Below, piece after piece: positions 1-8,872 of a DNA stretch of 64,000 nt. The notes under the pieces were generated by a model. It saw only the letters and a program-made list of their open reading frames with translations, was not told the DNA's origin and searched no databases. Positions within the stretch are counted from its first letter, which is position 1. The number at the start of each line of letters is the position of its first letter. The stretch is from an uncultured Clostridia bacterium (GTDB lineage Bacteria > Bacillota > Clostridia > Saccharofermentanales > DTU023): positions 1 through 64,000 of the forward strand of contig CAKZWV010000015.1 in assembly GCA_937922005.1 (NCBI GenBank). Reading direction: 5' to 3'. Made by a program: the position numbers and the translations under genes.

Positions 1-637
1 GAGAAATCCGATAAATAACTGGATCCCGCATGTTCATATTGCCCGAAGTCATATCAATTTTGGCCCGGAGAGTATAGGCTCCATCAGGAAATTCACCAGC
101 CCGCATCCGTTGAAACAAATCCCGGTTTTCTTCGATGGGACGGTCGCGGTAGGGACTATTTGTTCCAGGAGAGGTTAATGTTCCCCGGCTCTGTCGAATC
201 TCATCGCCTGTCAGCTCACAGACGTAAGCCAGGCCCTTGTCAATCAACTCCAAGGCGCACTCGTACATCTTCTCAAAATAATCCGACGCATAGTAGAAAT
301 GATCGCCCCAATCAAAGCCCAGCCAGCGAATGTCTTCCTGGATGGCGTCGACATATTCTTCGTCTTCCTTGGCGGGGTTAGTGTCATCCATCCTCAGGTG
401 GCAATCGCCTCCGTATTTCAAAGCCGTGCCAAAATCGATGCAAATTGCCTTGGCATGGCCAATATGGAGGTATCCATTGGGCTCAGGCGGGAAGCGGGTG
501 ACAATCTTTTGTCCTTCCACCCGGCCCCCTGGTGCCAGTTCTTCGTCCACGATGGCCCAAATAAAGTTGGATACTTCCGACGTTTCTTCTTCTCTCTCTG
601 GGGTTTCCTTTTCTGGGGTCTCCTTAATATCGGCCAT
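1..637 (-). CDS. glnS: Glutaminyl-tRNA synthetase, N-terminal part (cut by window edge)
   Basis: Charges tRNA-Gln with glutamine in the cytoplasm. I translated the minus strand from ATG 637 to base 1 and found about 212 codons without a stop. Residues 49-66 carry the class I signature with [14 protein letters not shown] (HIGH at about 58-61), followed by RMDDTNP, which is characteristic of GlnRS rather than GluRS. An acidic tail of about 20 residues precedes the catalytic fold. The start codon overlaps the gltX stop by one base (TAATG), so the two genes are probably translationally coupled. The C-terminal half lies outside the window. A dedicated GlnRS implies that the indirect Gln-tRNA route is not the only one in this organism. 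Confidence 0.93.
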   Translation of the reverse strand, partial: MADIKETPEKETPEREEETSEVSNFIWAIVDEELAPGGRVEGQKIVTRFPPEPNGYLHIGHAKAICIDFGTALKYGGDCHLRMDDTNPAKEDEEYVDAIQEDIRWLGFDWGDHFYYASDYFEKMYECALELIDKGLAYVCELTGDEIRQSRGTLTSPGTNSPYRDRPIEENRDLFQRMRAGEFPDGAYTLRAKIDMTSGNMNMRDPVIYRIS

Positions 638-2340
638 TATTTCTCCTCTCCTTCTTCGTTTTCTTTATTTATCTCCTGCAAATACTCCAGACTCGCCTGG
701 AGGCGACGCATCGTTTCTTCTTTTCCTAGGATGGCGGCCAATTCTGGCGGTCCCCCCGGAGTGACTTTCTGGTTGGTAAGCCCCAAGCGCAGGGCTCCCA
801 TGACTTGGCCCATTTTCAGATTCCATTGGGCGGGTAAGGCCTGGAAGAGATCATTCAAGGTCTCATAACTATATGTGGGAAGGTCAGCTAAGAGGGGGAG
901 GGTGGCGCTGATAACTTGCTGGGCCAGGGCCGGGGTCAGTTTTTGACGTTTATTCGTATATAGGCTGGGATCAAAGGGGGCCAAACCTTGGACAAATTCA
1001 AATTTTTCTGGAATTTCCGCTAAGGTTGCGATTCGGGTCTGGAGGACTGTCAGGGCCGTCTCATAATCAGCGATCTTATCACCAAAGGCTTTTTCTAAGG
1101 CCGGGCGGGCCAGGTCAGCGAAGACGTCAGGGCTCAATTTCTTGAGGTATTCACCGTTGTACCAGGCAAGTTTTGTGTAATTAAAGACGGCTGGGGAATT
1201 GTTGATCCGGTGGACATCAAAGACCTTTTTCAGCTCTTCTAAGGAGAAGATTTCTTCATTGGTGCCCGGTGACCAGCCCAGGAAGGCCAGGTAGTTGACA
1301 ATGGCCTCCGGGAGGTAGCCCTCAGCGATGAGATCTGCCAGGGAGGTAGACCCATGACGTTTGCTGAGTTTTTTTCCATCTTCTCCTAGGATCAAGGGCA
1401 GGTGGACAAAGGCAGGAACCTCCCAGCCAAAGGCCTCATAGAGTAAAATGTATTTTGGGGTGGAGGAGAGGTATTCCGTTCCTCGCACCACATGGGTGAT
1501 TCCCATTTCATGGTCATCTACGACATTAGCAAAGTTGTAGGTAGGGAAGCCATCGCTTTTGATGAGGATCTGATCCTCGAGCTCTTCATTGGCCACAGAA
1601 ATGGGGCCGAAGACTAGGTCGTCGTAGGAGGTGGTCCCTTCCTTGGGCATCTTCTGCCGGATGACCCATGGGGTCCCCGCAGCAATTTTTTCTTGAGCTT
1701 CTTCAAAGGAAAGGTCTCGACAAGCGCATTGGTGGAGGGCATGGGCGGACGTACTAGCTTCATCTTTCGTTCCGTCGGAGTCCTCAACTAGCTCTTGCAT
1801 TGCCCCATCTACTTCGCTCGCTTCCTCAGTCCGAGGGCAGAAGCAGTAATAGGCCTTGCCTTTTTTAACGAGCTCTTGGGCCCAGGGCAGATAGTGGTCA
1901 AGTCTTTGACTTTGCACATAGGGACCACAGGGACCTCCCAGGTCCGGTCCTTCATCATGGGCTAGGCCGCAGATCGCCAAGCTCTGATAGATAAGATCAG
2001 TAGCCCCTTCTACCAGGCGATTCTGGTCGGTATCCTCAATCCTTAGGATAAAGTGTCCTTGAGAAGAGCCCTGGCTGGCCAGCTCGCTTTGACTGCCTTG
2101 GCCAGTTTGAGCATCCTGGCCTGTTAAACAGGCTTTGTCTGCTGAACTGTCCTGGCCTGCCTGCACGGGGTTGAAACCTTGAATTTCCCGTGCTAACTTT
2201 TCACTTTTTGCTAGCAGGTAGGCATAGAGGGCCGTTCTTAAGTTGCCAATATGCATAAAGCCGGTAGGGCTAGGGGCAAAGCGGGTGCGGACGACGGGAA
2301 TATTGGTTGCATGTGGGGCTTGGCTAGATGCCTCAGACAT
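637..2340 (-). CDS. gltX: Glutamyl-tRNA synthetase with an extra low-complexity insertion
   Basis: Class I aminoacyl-tRNA synthetase for glutamate, 567 residues against the usual 470-500. The ATP-binding motifs are [13 protein letters not shown] (residues 21-33) and KLSKRHG (about 324-330), with the helical anticodon-binding region after residue 360. Between LLAK and [11 protein letters not shown], where most family members have only a few residues, there are about 49 Gln/Ser/Gly/Ala-rich residues (roughly 46-94). It sits inside the Rossmann fold but leaves both signature motifs intact, so I expect an active enzyme. A good ribosome site (AAGGAGAGG) precedes the ATG. It is the first gene of a gltX-glnS operon. 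An exact copy of the GGAGTATTTG motif lies in the C-terminal codons (679-688). Confidence 0.95.
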   Translation of the reverse strand: MSEASSQAPHATNIPVVRTRFAPSPTGFMHIGNLRTALYAYLLAKSEKLAREIQGFNPVQAGQDSSADKACLTGQDAQTGQGSQSELASQGSSQGHFILRIEDTDQNRLVEGATDLIYQSLAICGLAHDEGPDLGGPCGPYVQSQRLDHYLPWAQELVKKGKAYYCFCPRTEEASEVDGAMQELVEDSDGTKDEASTSAHALHQCACRDLSFEEAQEKIAAGTPWVIRQKMPKEGTTSYDDLVFGPISVANEELEDQILIKSDGFPTYNFANVVDDHEMGITHVVRGTEYLSSTPKYILLYEAFGWEVPAFVHLPLILGEDGKKLSKRHGSTSLADLIAEGYLPEAIVNYLAFLGWSPGTNEEIFSLEELKKVFDVHRINNSPAVFNYTKLAWYNGEYLKKLSPDVFADLARPALEKAFGDKIADYETALTVLQTRIATLAEIPEKFEFVQGLAPFDPSLYTNKRQKLTPALAQQVISATLPLLADLPTYSYETLNDLFQALPAQWNLKMGQVMGALRLGLTNQKVTPGGPPELAAILGKEETMRRLQASLEYLQEINKENEEGEEK

Positions 2341-2464
2341 AGAATATCTACCTCTCCTTCTTTTTTGTTTTAAGATGGGGCTCAGGCTGGGTCAGGGGGC
2401 GGGTCGCTGGAAAGCCTAGAGTTCGCCATCTGACGGGCCAAAGTGCCCTTGACGTTTGGTCAGT

Positions 2465-2493
2465 ATGATACAATTTACCAGGGGAATATGCAA
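2465..2493 (-). promoter_or_regulatory. Promoter for gltX-glnS
   Basis: On the minus strand TTGCAT (2488-2493) and TATCAT (2465-2470) are separated by exactly 17 bases, a good sigma-A-type promoter pointing at gltX. It lies directly beside the terminator of the upstream symporter gene. The leader of about 120 bases shows no recognisable T-box. Confidence 0.6.
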
Positions 2494-2495
2494 GA

Positions 2496-2520
2496 AAACC
2501 GGCCCCTAAGGGGCCGGTTT
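2496..2520 (-). terminator. Rho-independent terminator of the AGCS symporter gene
   Basis: An 11-bp perfect stem (2496-2506 pairs with 2510-2520, AAACCGGCCCC arm) with a TAA loop. Read on the minus strand it is followed by a T-rich run (TTTTCTT), which matches termination downstream of the minus-strand symporter gene. Confidence 0.8.
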
Positions 2521-2656
2521 GTCAATAGCATTCGTTCCAGGGAGCTAGGCAGAAGGCTTACTCCTTATAGATGAAATTTAATATAAGAAGCTAAGCTTTG
2601 GCCTGGCTCCGAATTCACATCTAGAGTTCATTTTTGCTCTAGATGGGAATATTTGC

Positions 2657-4051
2657 TTATTCTACGTCAGAATACTGCTGGGTTGGGGTAAGGGTCTCGT
2701 ACTCCTTCTTGGCTTGGACGACCAAGGGTGAGAGCCAGAGGATACCGATGGCGTTGGGTAAGACCATGAGACCGTTGAAGAAGTCGGAGAGAGACCAGAC
2801 CAGTTCAACCTTCAAGGTAGCTCCAACGATAATGCAGGCAACCACAATGAGACGATAGGCCCAAAGGGCAGCTGCTTGGCCTTTAAATAGATACTTGATA
2901 TTTGATTCGCCGAAATAGTACCAGCCAATGACGGTGGTGAAGGAGAAGAAGAGAAGAGCTACGCTCAAGAAGATTTCTCCGAAGTTTCCAAAGGCCAAGT
3001 GGAAGGATTTTGCGGTCAATTCAACGGAGGTTAGGTCCGGATATTGAGTCGGGGCACCAGTTAAGAGAATGGTAAGGGCGGTAGCAGTGCAGACCAAGAG
3101 GGTATCGACTACAACACCTGCCATAGCGGCGTAACCCTGTTGGACGGGGTGGTCAACGGCAGCAACGGCGTGAGCGTGAGGGGTAGAACCCATACCAGCT
3201 TCATTGGAGAAGAGGCCGCGGGCAATACCATAACGCATAGCAGCTTTCATAGCAGAACCTGCGACACCACCTACCACAGCCTTAGTGGTGAAAGCAGACT
3301 TGAAGATCATGGCCAAGGTGGGGCCGATCTGGCTGGCATTGAGGCAGAGGATGATGACGGAAGCAATGAGATAAAGGACGGCCATAAAGGGCACGACCAT
3401 CTCGGCAAATCTAGAAATTCTCTTAATTCCACCAATAAAGATTAAGGCTGCTAAAATGGCAATAACAATACCGGTGACCAATGGGGGAACGTTGAAGGTC
3501 TTCATGGCCAAGCCGATGGAGTTGGATTGGACCATGTTGCCGCAGAAGCCGAGGGCGATAATGATCAAAATAGAGAAGAGTACAGCTAAGGTGCGGCCAA
3601 GCGCCTTGTTGGGTAAACCTTGGGAGAGATAGTAGGAAGGGCCGCCATAGGTCGTGCCGTCCGTATCTTTTTGCTTGAATTTTTGGGCTAACACAGCTTC
3701 AGCAAAGATGGTAGACATGCCTAAAATGCCAGAGATCCACATCCAGAAGATAGCACCCGGTCCGCCGGAAACGAGAGCGGTTGCAACACCACCGATATTG
3801 CCGGTCCCGATCTGGGCGGCAACTGCCGTGGCCAAGGCTTGGAAGCTGCTGATCCCTTGCTTGCCAGATTTCTTATCCTTTTTCTTAAAGATGCCGCCAA
3901 AGGCATGCTTAAAGCTGACTGTTAACCTCGTAAACTGAGGAACGCCCAGTCGGATGGTAAAATAGAGCCCCGTAAAAATAAGGACCCAGATCAATACGAC
4001 ATTCCATACAAAATCGGATGACGTATCGATGACTTTTAATAGAGTATCCAT
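2657..4051 (-). CDS. AGCS-family sodium:alanine/glycine symporter
   Basis: A 464-residue polytopic membrane protein of the alanine/glycine:cation symporter family (AgcS/AlsT type), importing small neutral amino acids with sodium. The family signature GTGNIGGVATALVSGGPGA is clear at about residues 102-120, followed by WMWISGILGMSTIFAE and a later FSNEAGMGS motif, all hallmarks of the family. About ten hydrophobic segments are visible and the length is normal. GGAGG stands 5-6 bases before the ATG. It is transcribed alone, with its own terminator at 2496-2520. The exact substrate cannot be read from sequence; alanine or glycine is the family norm. No glycine riboswitch was seen in its leader. 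Confidence 0.93.
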   Translation of the reverse strand: MDTLLKVIDTSSDFVWNVVLIWVLIFTGLYFTIRLGVPQFTRLTVSFKHAFGGIFKKKDKKSGKQGISSFQALATAVAAQIGTGNIGGVATALVSGGPGAIFWMWISGILGMSTIFAEAVLAQKFKQKDTDGTTYGGPSYYLSQGLPNKALGRTLAVLFSILIIIALGFCGNMVQSNSIGLAMKTFNVPPLVTGIVIAILAALIFIGGIKRISRFAEMVVPFMAVLYLIASVIILCLNASQIGPTLAMIFKSAFTTKAVVGGVAGSAMKAAMRYGIARGLFSNEAGMGSTPHAHAVAAVDHPVQQGYAAMAGVVVDTLLVCTATALTILLTGAPTQYPDLTSVELTAKSFHLAFGNFGEIFLSVALLFFSFTTVIGWYYFGESNIKYLFKGQAAALWAYRLIVVACIIVGATLKVELVWSLSDFFNGLMVLPNAIGILWLSPLVVQAKKEYETLTPTQQYSDVE

Positions 4052-4225
4052 AAGAACCTCCTAAAACATATAGATGCATTAAGAATAAGAGAAGATGGGT
4101 TTTTTTTCAAGTACCTAGGCCAGGTCTCTTAGTATCTAAACATAAAGTTACTATGAAAATTGTGCTTGTTTTTGGGTAAGGCCAGTGGTATGCTCCAGGT
4201 TTTCCCCCTTCTGTATCCTGGGAAG

Positions 4226-4254
4226 TTGAAAATTTTGGCCTCCCAGCCTACAAT
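4226..4254 (+). promoter_or_regulatory. Promoter of the M28-like lipoprotein gene
   Basis: TTGAAA (4226-4231), a 17-base spacer and TACAAT (4249-4254) make a near-consensus promoter. It lies inside the longest possible open frame beginning at 4160, which argues that the true start codon is downstream (4298-4313). Confidence 0.6.
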
Positions 4255-4312
4255 GGAAACACATAATGTTGGATGTTGGGAGTGGAGTAAGGCTGGGATG
4301 ATGGAGTCTAGA

Positions 4313-5758
4313 ATGCGGGCCAAGGCTCGTCGACAATGGATGCAGGTTTTTGTCTTGTGGTTTCTCGTGCTGGCCATAGGGCCGACTTTGGTAGCCTGTT
4401 CACGAGATGGGGCTGCTGTGCAGGAGCGTCCTGCCCGTTATGGACCTAATGCCCGGCAATTTGCCATTAATCTAGCGGAGAAGTTTCCCTTTCGCAGTCC
4501 TGGCAGTCAAGGGGAAAAAGAGGCGGCTAACTACGTAAAAGAAGCCTTCGAAAAAATGGATTATGAGGTCCGTATCCAACCTTTTACATACGATGAGGCG
4601 GGGGCCAGCCACCGCTCGCAAAATTTGGTCGTCTTTGTTCCGGGGACGGGGTTCAAAAAGCAGATCAATGACGAGCAGAAGGAGGCTGATCTGAAAACGG
4701 CTCCCAGCGCCAAAGCAAAGTCGCCACGGCCTAGCGCTGACAAGGGAATAGACCATGAAAAGAATTTCTCTGCCCAACTCCAGTACCGATCGGACTTAGA
4801 TCCTAATAACTCCTTTATAGTGGTGGGGGCCCATTATGATACCCCCATTTCTAAGGAAGAGGCCCAAAAAAGAACGAAAAAGGATGCAGATCTCTTGGAT
4901 TATCGTAAGTATAATGGAATTCATAATAACGCTGCTGCGGTAGGGGTCCTCTACCAACTCCTGGACCTCTATACCCGGTCCAAGCCAGCTTATGATACTT
5001 ATATCGTTGCCTTTGGGGCAGGTACGGCAGATTGTGCCGGGGCAGAGGCCTTTATCCAGAGCATGGGCAATGAGATCGACGCTTGCGTTGGCATGTATAA
5101 CTTGGCTTGTATCTATGCTGGTAACAAGGTCTACGCCCATGCGGGGGTGAACTCCATAGAGGATGCCCATGATAAGAACTATATGTTGCGTCGGAAGCTC
5201 TATGAGGTTACCGATGTCTATTATGACAACCTCCTCTTGACGAATAACGATTTTGCGATTTACACCAACCAGTCTGTCTATTCCCTCCCCAACCCCCAGC
5301 GGGAACAGGATCCGCCCGTTCCCTTCCGAGAGTGGACGACCCATCTCAGTGACCATAGGCCCTTTGATCGTCGGGGAATCCCTGTGGTCTTTTTTGAGTC
5401 CTATGAGTATAACGTTGACAAATACACCGAACTTGTAAGAGAGAGCACGGACCCGGTCTTTGCCAGTTATGGAGGGAATATTTCGGGCAATCCGATCGAT
5501 TCTACAAGCTTTCTTTTGAGTCATTTTCAGTCTGTAGATGAAGAGGAAAGACAGGAGGGACAGGAGGCCAAGGAGAGTCGGGCCGAGGCTCGGGAAACTC
5601 GTCCCAGTGGCCCGCTGACCCCGGAAGCCAGTCTGGCGGCGGAGCGTTTGAAGGAAGACAAAAGGATTGATCTCCTTGAAAGAAGGATCAACAACCTAGC
5701 CTTCGTGATTTTTGAAGCTTTGAAAAAACCGCCGATTGGCTATGACCTGCGTCGCTAG
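4313..5758 (+). CDS. M28-type zinc peptidase-like lipoprotein with altered active site
   Basis: I chose ATG 4313 because GGAG lies 6 bases upstream, a promoter sits at 4226-4254, and the protein then begins with a basic stretch, a hydrophobic segment and the lipobox LVAC; 4298 and 4301 are alternatives. After lipidation it would face outside the membrane. The fold resembles M28 aminopeptidases: GAHYDT (His 174, Asp 176) and SDHRPF near the C-terminus are present. However, the usual DDN motif reads HNN (about 204-206) and the catalytic Glu-Glu pair is replaced by Thr-Ala (about 238-239). The protein may therefore be inactive or binding only. The C-terminal 70 residues are charged and probably coiled-coil. 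Fold assignment is fairly firm; function is not. Confidence 0.75.
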   Translation: MRAKARRQWMQVFVLWFLVLAIGPTLVACSRDGAAVQERPARYGPNARQFAINLAEKFPFRSPGSQGEKEAANYVKEAFEKMDYEVRIQPFTYDEAGASHRSQNLVVFVPGTGFKKQINDEQKEADLKTAPSAKAKSPRPSADKGIDHEKNFSAQLQYRSDLDPNNSFIVVGAHYDTPISKEEAQKRTKKDADLLDYRKYNGIHNNAAAVGVLYQLLDLYTRSKPAYDTYIVAFGAGTADCAGAEAFIQSMGNEIDACVGMYNLACIYAGNKVYAHAGVNSIEDAHDKNYMLRRKLYEVTDVYYDNLLLTNNDFAIYTNQSVYSLPNPQREQDPPVPFREWTTHLSDHRPFDRRGIPVVFFESYEYNVDKYTELVRESTDPVFASYGGNISGNPIDSTSFLLSHFQSVDEEERQEGQEAKESRAEARETRPSGPLTPEASLAAERLKEDKRIDLLERRINNLAFVIFEALKKPPIGYDLRR

Positions 5759-5827
5759 TGCGAAGTTACAGAGAAAGAAATTTTCCAAGCCCGGGATCGG
5801 CAACGATCGGAAAATAGATGGCTCGGA

Positions 5828-5890
5828 GGCGATAGAACGAAAGCGCACGGGATAGAACAAAGACACACGGGATAGAACAAAGACACACGG
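5828..5890. repeat. About 20-21-bp tandem repeat, three copies
   Basis: Three head-to-tail copies of a unit close to GATAGAACAAAGACACACGG, the first slightly diverged, fill the gap upstream of the nfeD-like gene. No terminator or clear promoter can be separated from it. Confidence 0.75.
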
Positions 5891-5915
5891 AATCTCTTGA
5901 TGAAAGGAGCATAGT

Positions 5916-6371
5916 ATGGCTTATTTTTGGCTAGTCCTGATGATTGGGTGGACGATCTTGGAGATGGCTACCGTCAATTTGGTCTCGATATGGTTTGCTG
6001 GCGGAAGCCTAGTTGCCCTAGTCTTGGCCGCATTGAATTGTCCTTGGGCTTGGCAGCTGGGTGCCTTTTTGGTCACTTCTACCTTGGGTGTCCTCCTCTA
6101 TTTGTTCTGGATTCGTCCCAATCTGAAAAGGCAGACTAAGGGCTATATTTCCATGAATGCTGACCGGATCATTGGCCACGTGGGGGTCGTTACGGTCCCC
6201 TTAAATCCCCTTATGGGAGAGGGGAGGGTCTTGGTGGATGGCCAGGACTGGCGGGCTGAAACGACGGAAGGCAAGCCCTTAGAAAAAGACACGCCCATTC
6301 GTGTCCTTGAGATTCGAGGAACCAAGTTGATGGTGCAAGCGCAGGATGCGCCTGCAGTAGAAAAAATTTGA
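5916..6371 (+). CDS. NfeD-like membrane protein
   Basis: A 151-residue protein with two or three N-terminal hydrophobic segments (about residues 1-75) followed by a soluble beta-rich domain (about 85-145) containing GHVGVVTVPLNP and GRVLVDGQDW, typical of the NfeD OB-fold. NfeD proteins work with SPFH/slipin proteins, and the next gene, 15 bases downstream, is exactly that. The pair probably organises membrane microdomains. AAAGGAG precedes the ATG at normal spacing. The short form lacks the N-terminal protease domain of long NfeD proteins. Confidence 0.88.
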   Translation: MAYFWLVLMIGWTILEMATVNLVSIWFAGGSLVALVLAALNCPWAWQLGAFLVTSTLGVLLYLFWIRPNLKRQTKGYISMNADRIIGHVGVVTVPLNPLMGEGRVLVDGQDWRAETTEGKPLEKDTPIRVLEIRGTKLMVQAQDAPAVEKI

Positions 6372-6386
6372 TGAAGGAGTATTTGC

Positions 6387-7553
6387 ATGAAAAACATAAT
6401 TTATCCTTACCTAGCTCCCCTAGTCCCCTTGCTTGTGGCATTTCCCCACCTGGGTCTGTTACCTATATTGATTGTCTTCATCCTGGGGGTGGTGGTTTCC
6501 AACATCTCGGTGGTTCAGCAGTCGAATGCCTATATTATCGAACGTTTGGGGAATTATTCGGCAACCTGGATGGCTGGTGTCCACGTCAAAGTGCCCTTTT
6601 TGGATAAGGTGATCAATAAGATTAGCCTCAAGGAACAGGTGGCGGACTTCCAACCCCAGGCGGTGATCACGAAGGATAACGTCACGATGAAGATTGATAC
6701 CGTAGTCTTTTTCCAAGTGGTGGATCCAAGGCTATATACCTACGGGATTGTAAATCCAATTACGGCCATTGAAAATCTGTCCGCCACGACCCTCCGGAAT
6801 ATCATCGGCGACCTTGAACTCGATGAAACTCTGACATCTCGAGATATCATCAATACAAAGATGCGGCAGATCCTCGATGTGGCGACCGATCCTTGGGGGA
6901 TCAAGGTCAATCGGGTGGAATTGAAAAATATCATTCCTCCTAAAGAAATTCAAAATGCCATGGAACGCCAGATGAAAGCTGAACGGGAACGGAGAGAAAA
7001 TATTCTACGGGCCGAAGGTGAAAAAGAGTCAGCCATCCGAGTAGCCGAAGGTGAAAAAGCTGCGGCCATTTTACGGGCAGAAGCCAAAAAAGAGGCGGCC
7101 ATCCGGGAGGCCCAAGGTCAGGCAGCGGCTATCTTGGCCATCCAAGAGGCGACGGCCAAGGGTTTGCAGATGATCAAAGATATTCAGCCGGACCAGGGTC
7201 TTTTGGCCCTAGAAGCCTTGCGGACAATGACCAAGGTGGCCAATGGCCGGGCAACAAAGATCATTATCCCATCGGAGATTCAGGGTCTGGCTGGTCTGGC
7301 CGTGTCGATTAAGGAGGCCATGGGTGACCTTACTCCCAACCAAGCTGGTGATGATGCCCAGGAGGGAGTGGATGAGGCAAATCCATATCCTGCTTCGCAG
7401 ATGTCTGGCGACAAACTTAATGCTATGCTCGATTCCTTTACCGATGTTTCCATGTCTAAACCAGCTGACCTAGGGATGACGGGGCCCACCAATATTGGAA
7501 CTTCGGACCCAGCTTCTGAATGGCACTTTCCCCAGGGCCTAGACCAGAACTAG
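6387..7553 (+). CDS. SPFH/Band 7 (slipin/QmcA-type) membrane protein
   Basis: A 388-residue protein with one N-terminal membrane segment, a Band 7 domain (about 40-210; AYIIERLGNYSATW and LSATTLRNIIGDLELDETL are diagnostic) and an Ala/Glu/Arg-rich coiled coil (about 210-270), then a flexible tail. Such proteins oligomerise on the inner face of the membrane and recruit proteases or other partners. It follows nfeD by 15 bases, the standard pairing. Its ribosome binding site is part of an exact GGAGTATTTG motif (6376-6385), one base before the ATG. Confidence 0.92.
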   Translation: MKNIIYPYLAPLVPLLVAFPHLGLLPILIVFILGVVVSNISVVQQSNAYIIERLGNYSATWMAGVHVKVPFLDKVINKISLKEQVADFQPQAVITKDNVTMKIDTVVFFQVVDPRLYTYGIVNPITAIENLSATTLRNIIGDLELDETLTSRDIINTKMRQILDVATDPWGIKVNRVELKNIIPPKEIQNAMERQMKAERERRENILRAEGEKESAIRVAEGEKAAAILRAEAKKEAAIREAQGQAAAILAIQEATAKGLQMIKDIQPDQGLLALEALRTMTKVANGRATKIIIPSEIQGLAGLAVSIKEAMGDLTPNQAGDDAQEGVDEANPYPASQMSGDKLNAMLDSFTDVSMSKPADLGMTGPTNIGTSDPASEWHFPQGLDQN

Positions 7554-7566
7554 GAAGGAGAGCGGG

Positions 7567-8868
7567 ATGCTCTTAGGCTTTTCTCTCCACAATTTCACCT
7601 GCTTTCGCAACTTCCATATTGGGCTGACAGCGAAAGAACTTTTGGAGACGTTGTCCCCTCGCAAGCCAGAAGACCCTGCGGTGGGTGAGGTTTCCCATCA
7701 AAATTTGCCGCACTTGCCCGGGGCAGCAGACTTGGCGCACTTGCCAGACCTGGCCAATGTGGCCCCCCTCCGCAATTTGACCGTCCTCATTGGAAAGAAT
7801 GGCTCCGGGAAGACCATGCTTTTCAAAGCTCTCCACCTTATCTCGGATATCTTGACCCAGGGGATTGCCCAGGCGACTAGCGAGCATTTTGAAGCTGGCT
7901 TTACGGAGATAGCGGGTAATTCCGGGTCTTTTGCGGCAGAGTTAATTTTTTACTGGGAGAAGGAATATTCAATCTATTATCTTCGCTTCATCCAAGATGC
8001 CCTGGGGAGGCCCCATCTGGATCAGGAGCGCCTCCAGGTGATTCGAAAGCGGAAGGGGGCCTGGAAGGTGAAAGAGCTCTTGGCTTTTGATGGAATTAAA
8101 GGCCGCTACCTGGATGAAAAAAACAAGCAATACCAGGAAATCGATTTACAAGATCGTAAATATACAGCTCTATCCATCCTAGGGCGGATGCGGGGCCTGG
8201 GTGCTATATCCCGCCTCTATTTAGAGATGAGCGACTGGTATATCCCCGAGCTAGATCCTGAATTTACAAGATCGACCAAGCGGGACTATGCTTCTTTGGG
8301 TCAGGGAATATTTGTTTCAGAAGGGGGGCACAAACACCTCAAAGTTGATTGTTCCAATGCGGCCAATGTTATCCTCTATTATCGTACTAAGAAAAAAGAA
8401 AATTTTGATCATTTCCTAGAGCGGGTTGGCAAGGTGATGATGGAGTTTACGAGGGGAACTGGCAAAAGGCTCCTCGCAGAGGGTAAGGTTGCTGAGATTT
8501 CGAGCTTTTTGAACCGCCTGGCCACTGGAAAACGCAAACTTTTTTACCTCCTCTTGATGCTGGAGGATAGCCGCCACCTAGTCTGCCTGGAAGAGCCAGA
8601 TGCCTCCCTTCATTACTCCTATATAGGGGAGGCGGCCCTGGCCTTTCGAGAGTATGTCATGGATCATCCGGACCGTCAAATCTTTTTGACAACACAAAAT
8701 AATTACATGTTGGATGCCTTTGCTCCTGAAGAAGTATGGATCTTACGGGAAAATGCCTGGGCCCAGGCAGGAGCTACGAGCCTTTCTGAAAAACGCCTTG
8801 TGGTGAATATGTGTCAAGAGGGCATTGGCTTAGGAACACAATGGTATAATGGGTATTTTGAAGAGTAG
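7567..8868 (+). CDS. AAA family ATPase (AAA_15/21, OLD-like)
   Basis: A 433-residue ABC-type ATPase of the kind found in conflict systems. The Walker A motif GKNGSGKT lies at about residues 76-83. Late in the protein, CLEEPDASLH (Walker B plus following His) and FLTTQN complete the AAA_21-like core. Residues about 28-68 form a Pro/Leu/Ala/His-rich insertion between the first beta strand and the P-loop. GGAAGGAG provides a strong ribosome site 14 bases after the slipin gene. The next gene, almost abutting, encodes a DUF4276-like protein. ATPase plus TOPRIM-like partner is a recurring defence arrangement, so I read this as a candidate two-gene system; no phage activity can be shown from sequence. 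Confidence 0.85.
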   Translation: MLLGFSLHNFTCFRNFHIGLTAKELLETLSPRKPEDPAVGEVSHQNLPHLPGAADLAHLPDLANVAPLRNLTVLIGKNGSGKTMLFKALHLISDILTQGIAQATSEHFEAGFTEIAGNSGSFAAELIFYWEKEYSIYYLRFIQDALGRPHLDQERLQVIRKRKGAWKVKELLAFDGIKGRYLDEKNKQYQEIDLQDRKYTALSILGRMRGLGAISRLYLEMSDWYIPELDPEFTRSTKRDYASLGQGIFVSEGGHKHLKVDCSNAANVILYYRTKKKENFDHFLERVGKVMMEFTRGTGKRLLAEGKVAEISSFLNRLATGKRKLFYLLLMLEDSRHLVCLEEPDASLHYSYIGEAALAFREYVMDHPDRQIFLTTQNNYMLDAFAPEEVWILRENAWAQAGATSLSEKRLVVNMCQEGIGLGTQWYNGYFEE

Positions 8869-8872
8869 GGGT

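Noticed and set aside
4796..5524. 242-codon antisense frame opposite the M28-like gene
   Set aside because: Shadow of the lipoprotein gene; no family pattern and no ribosome site.
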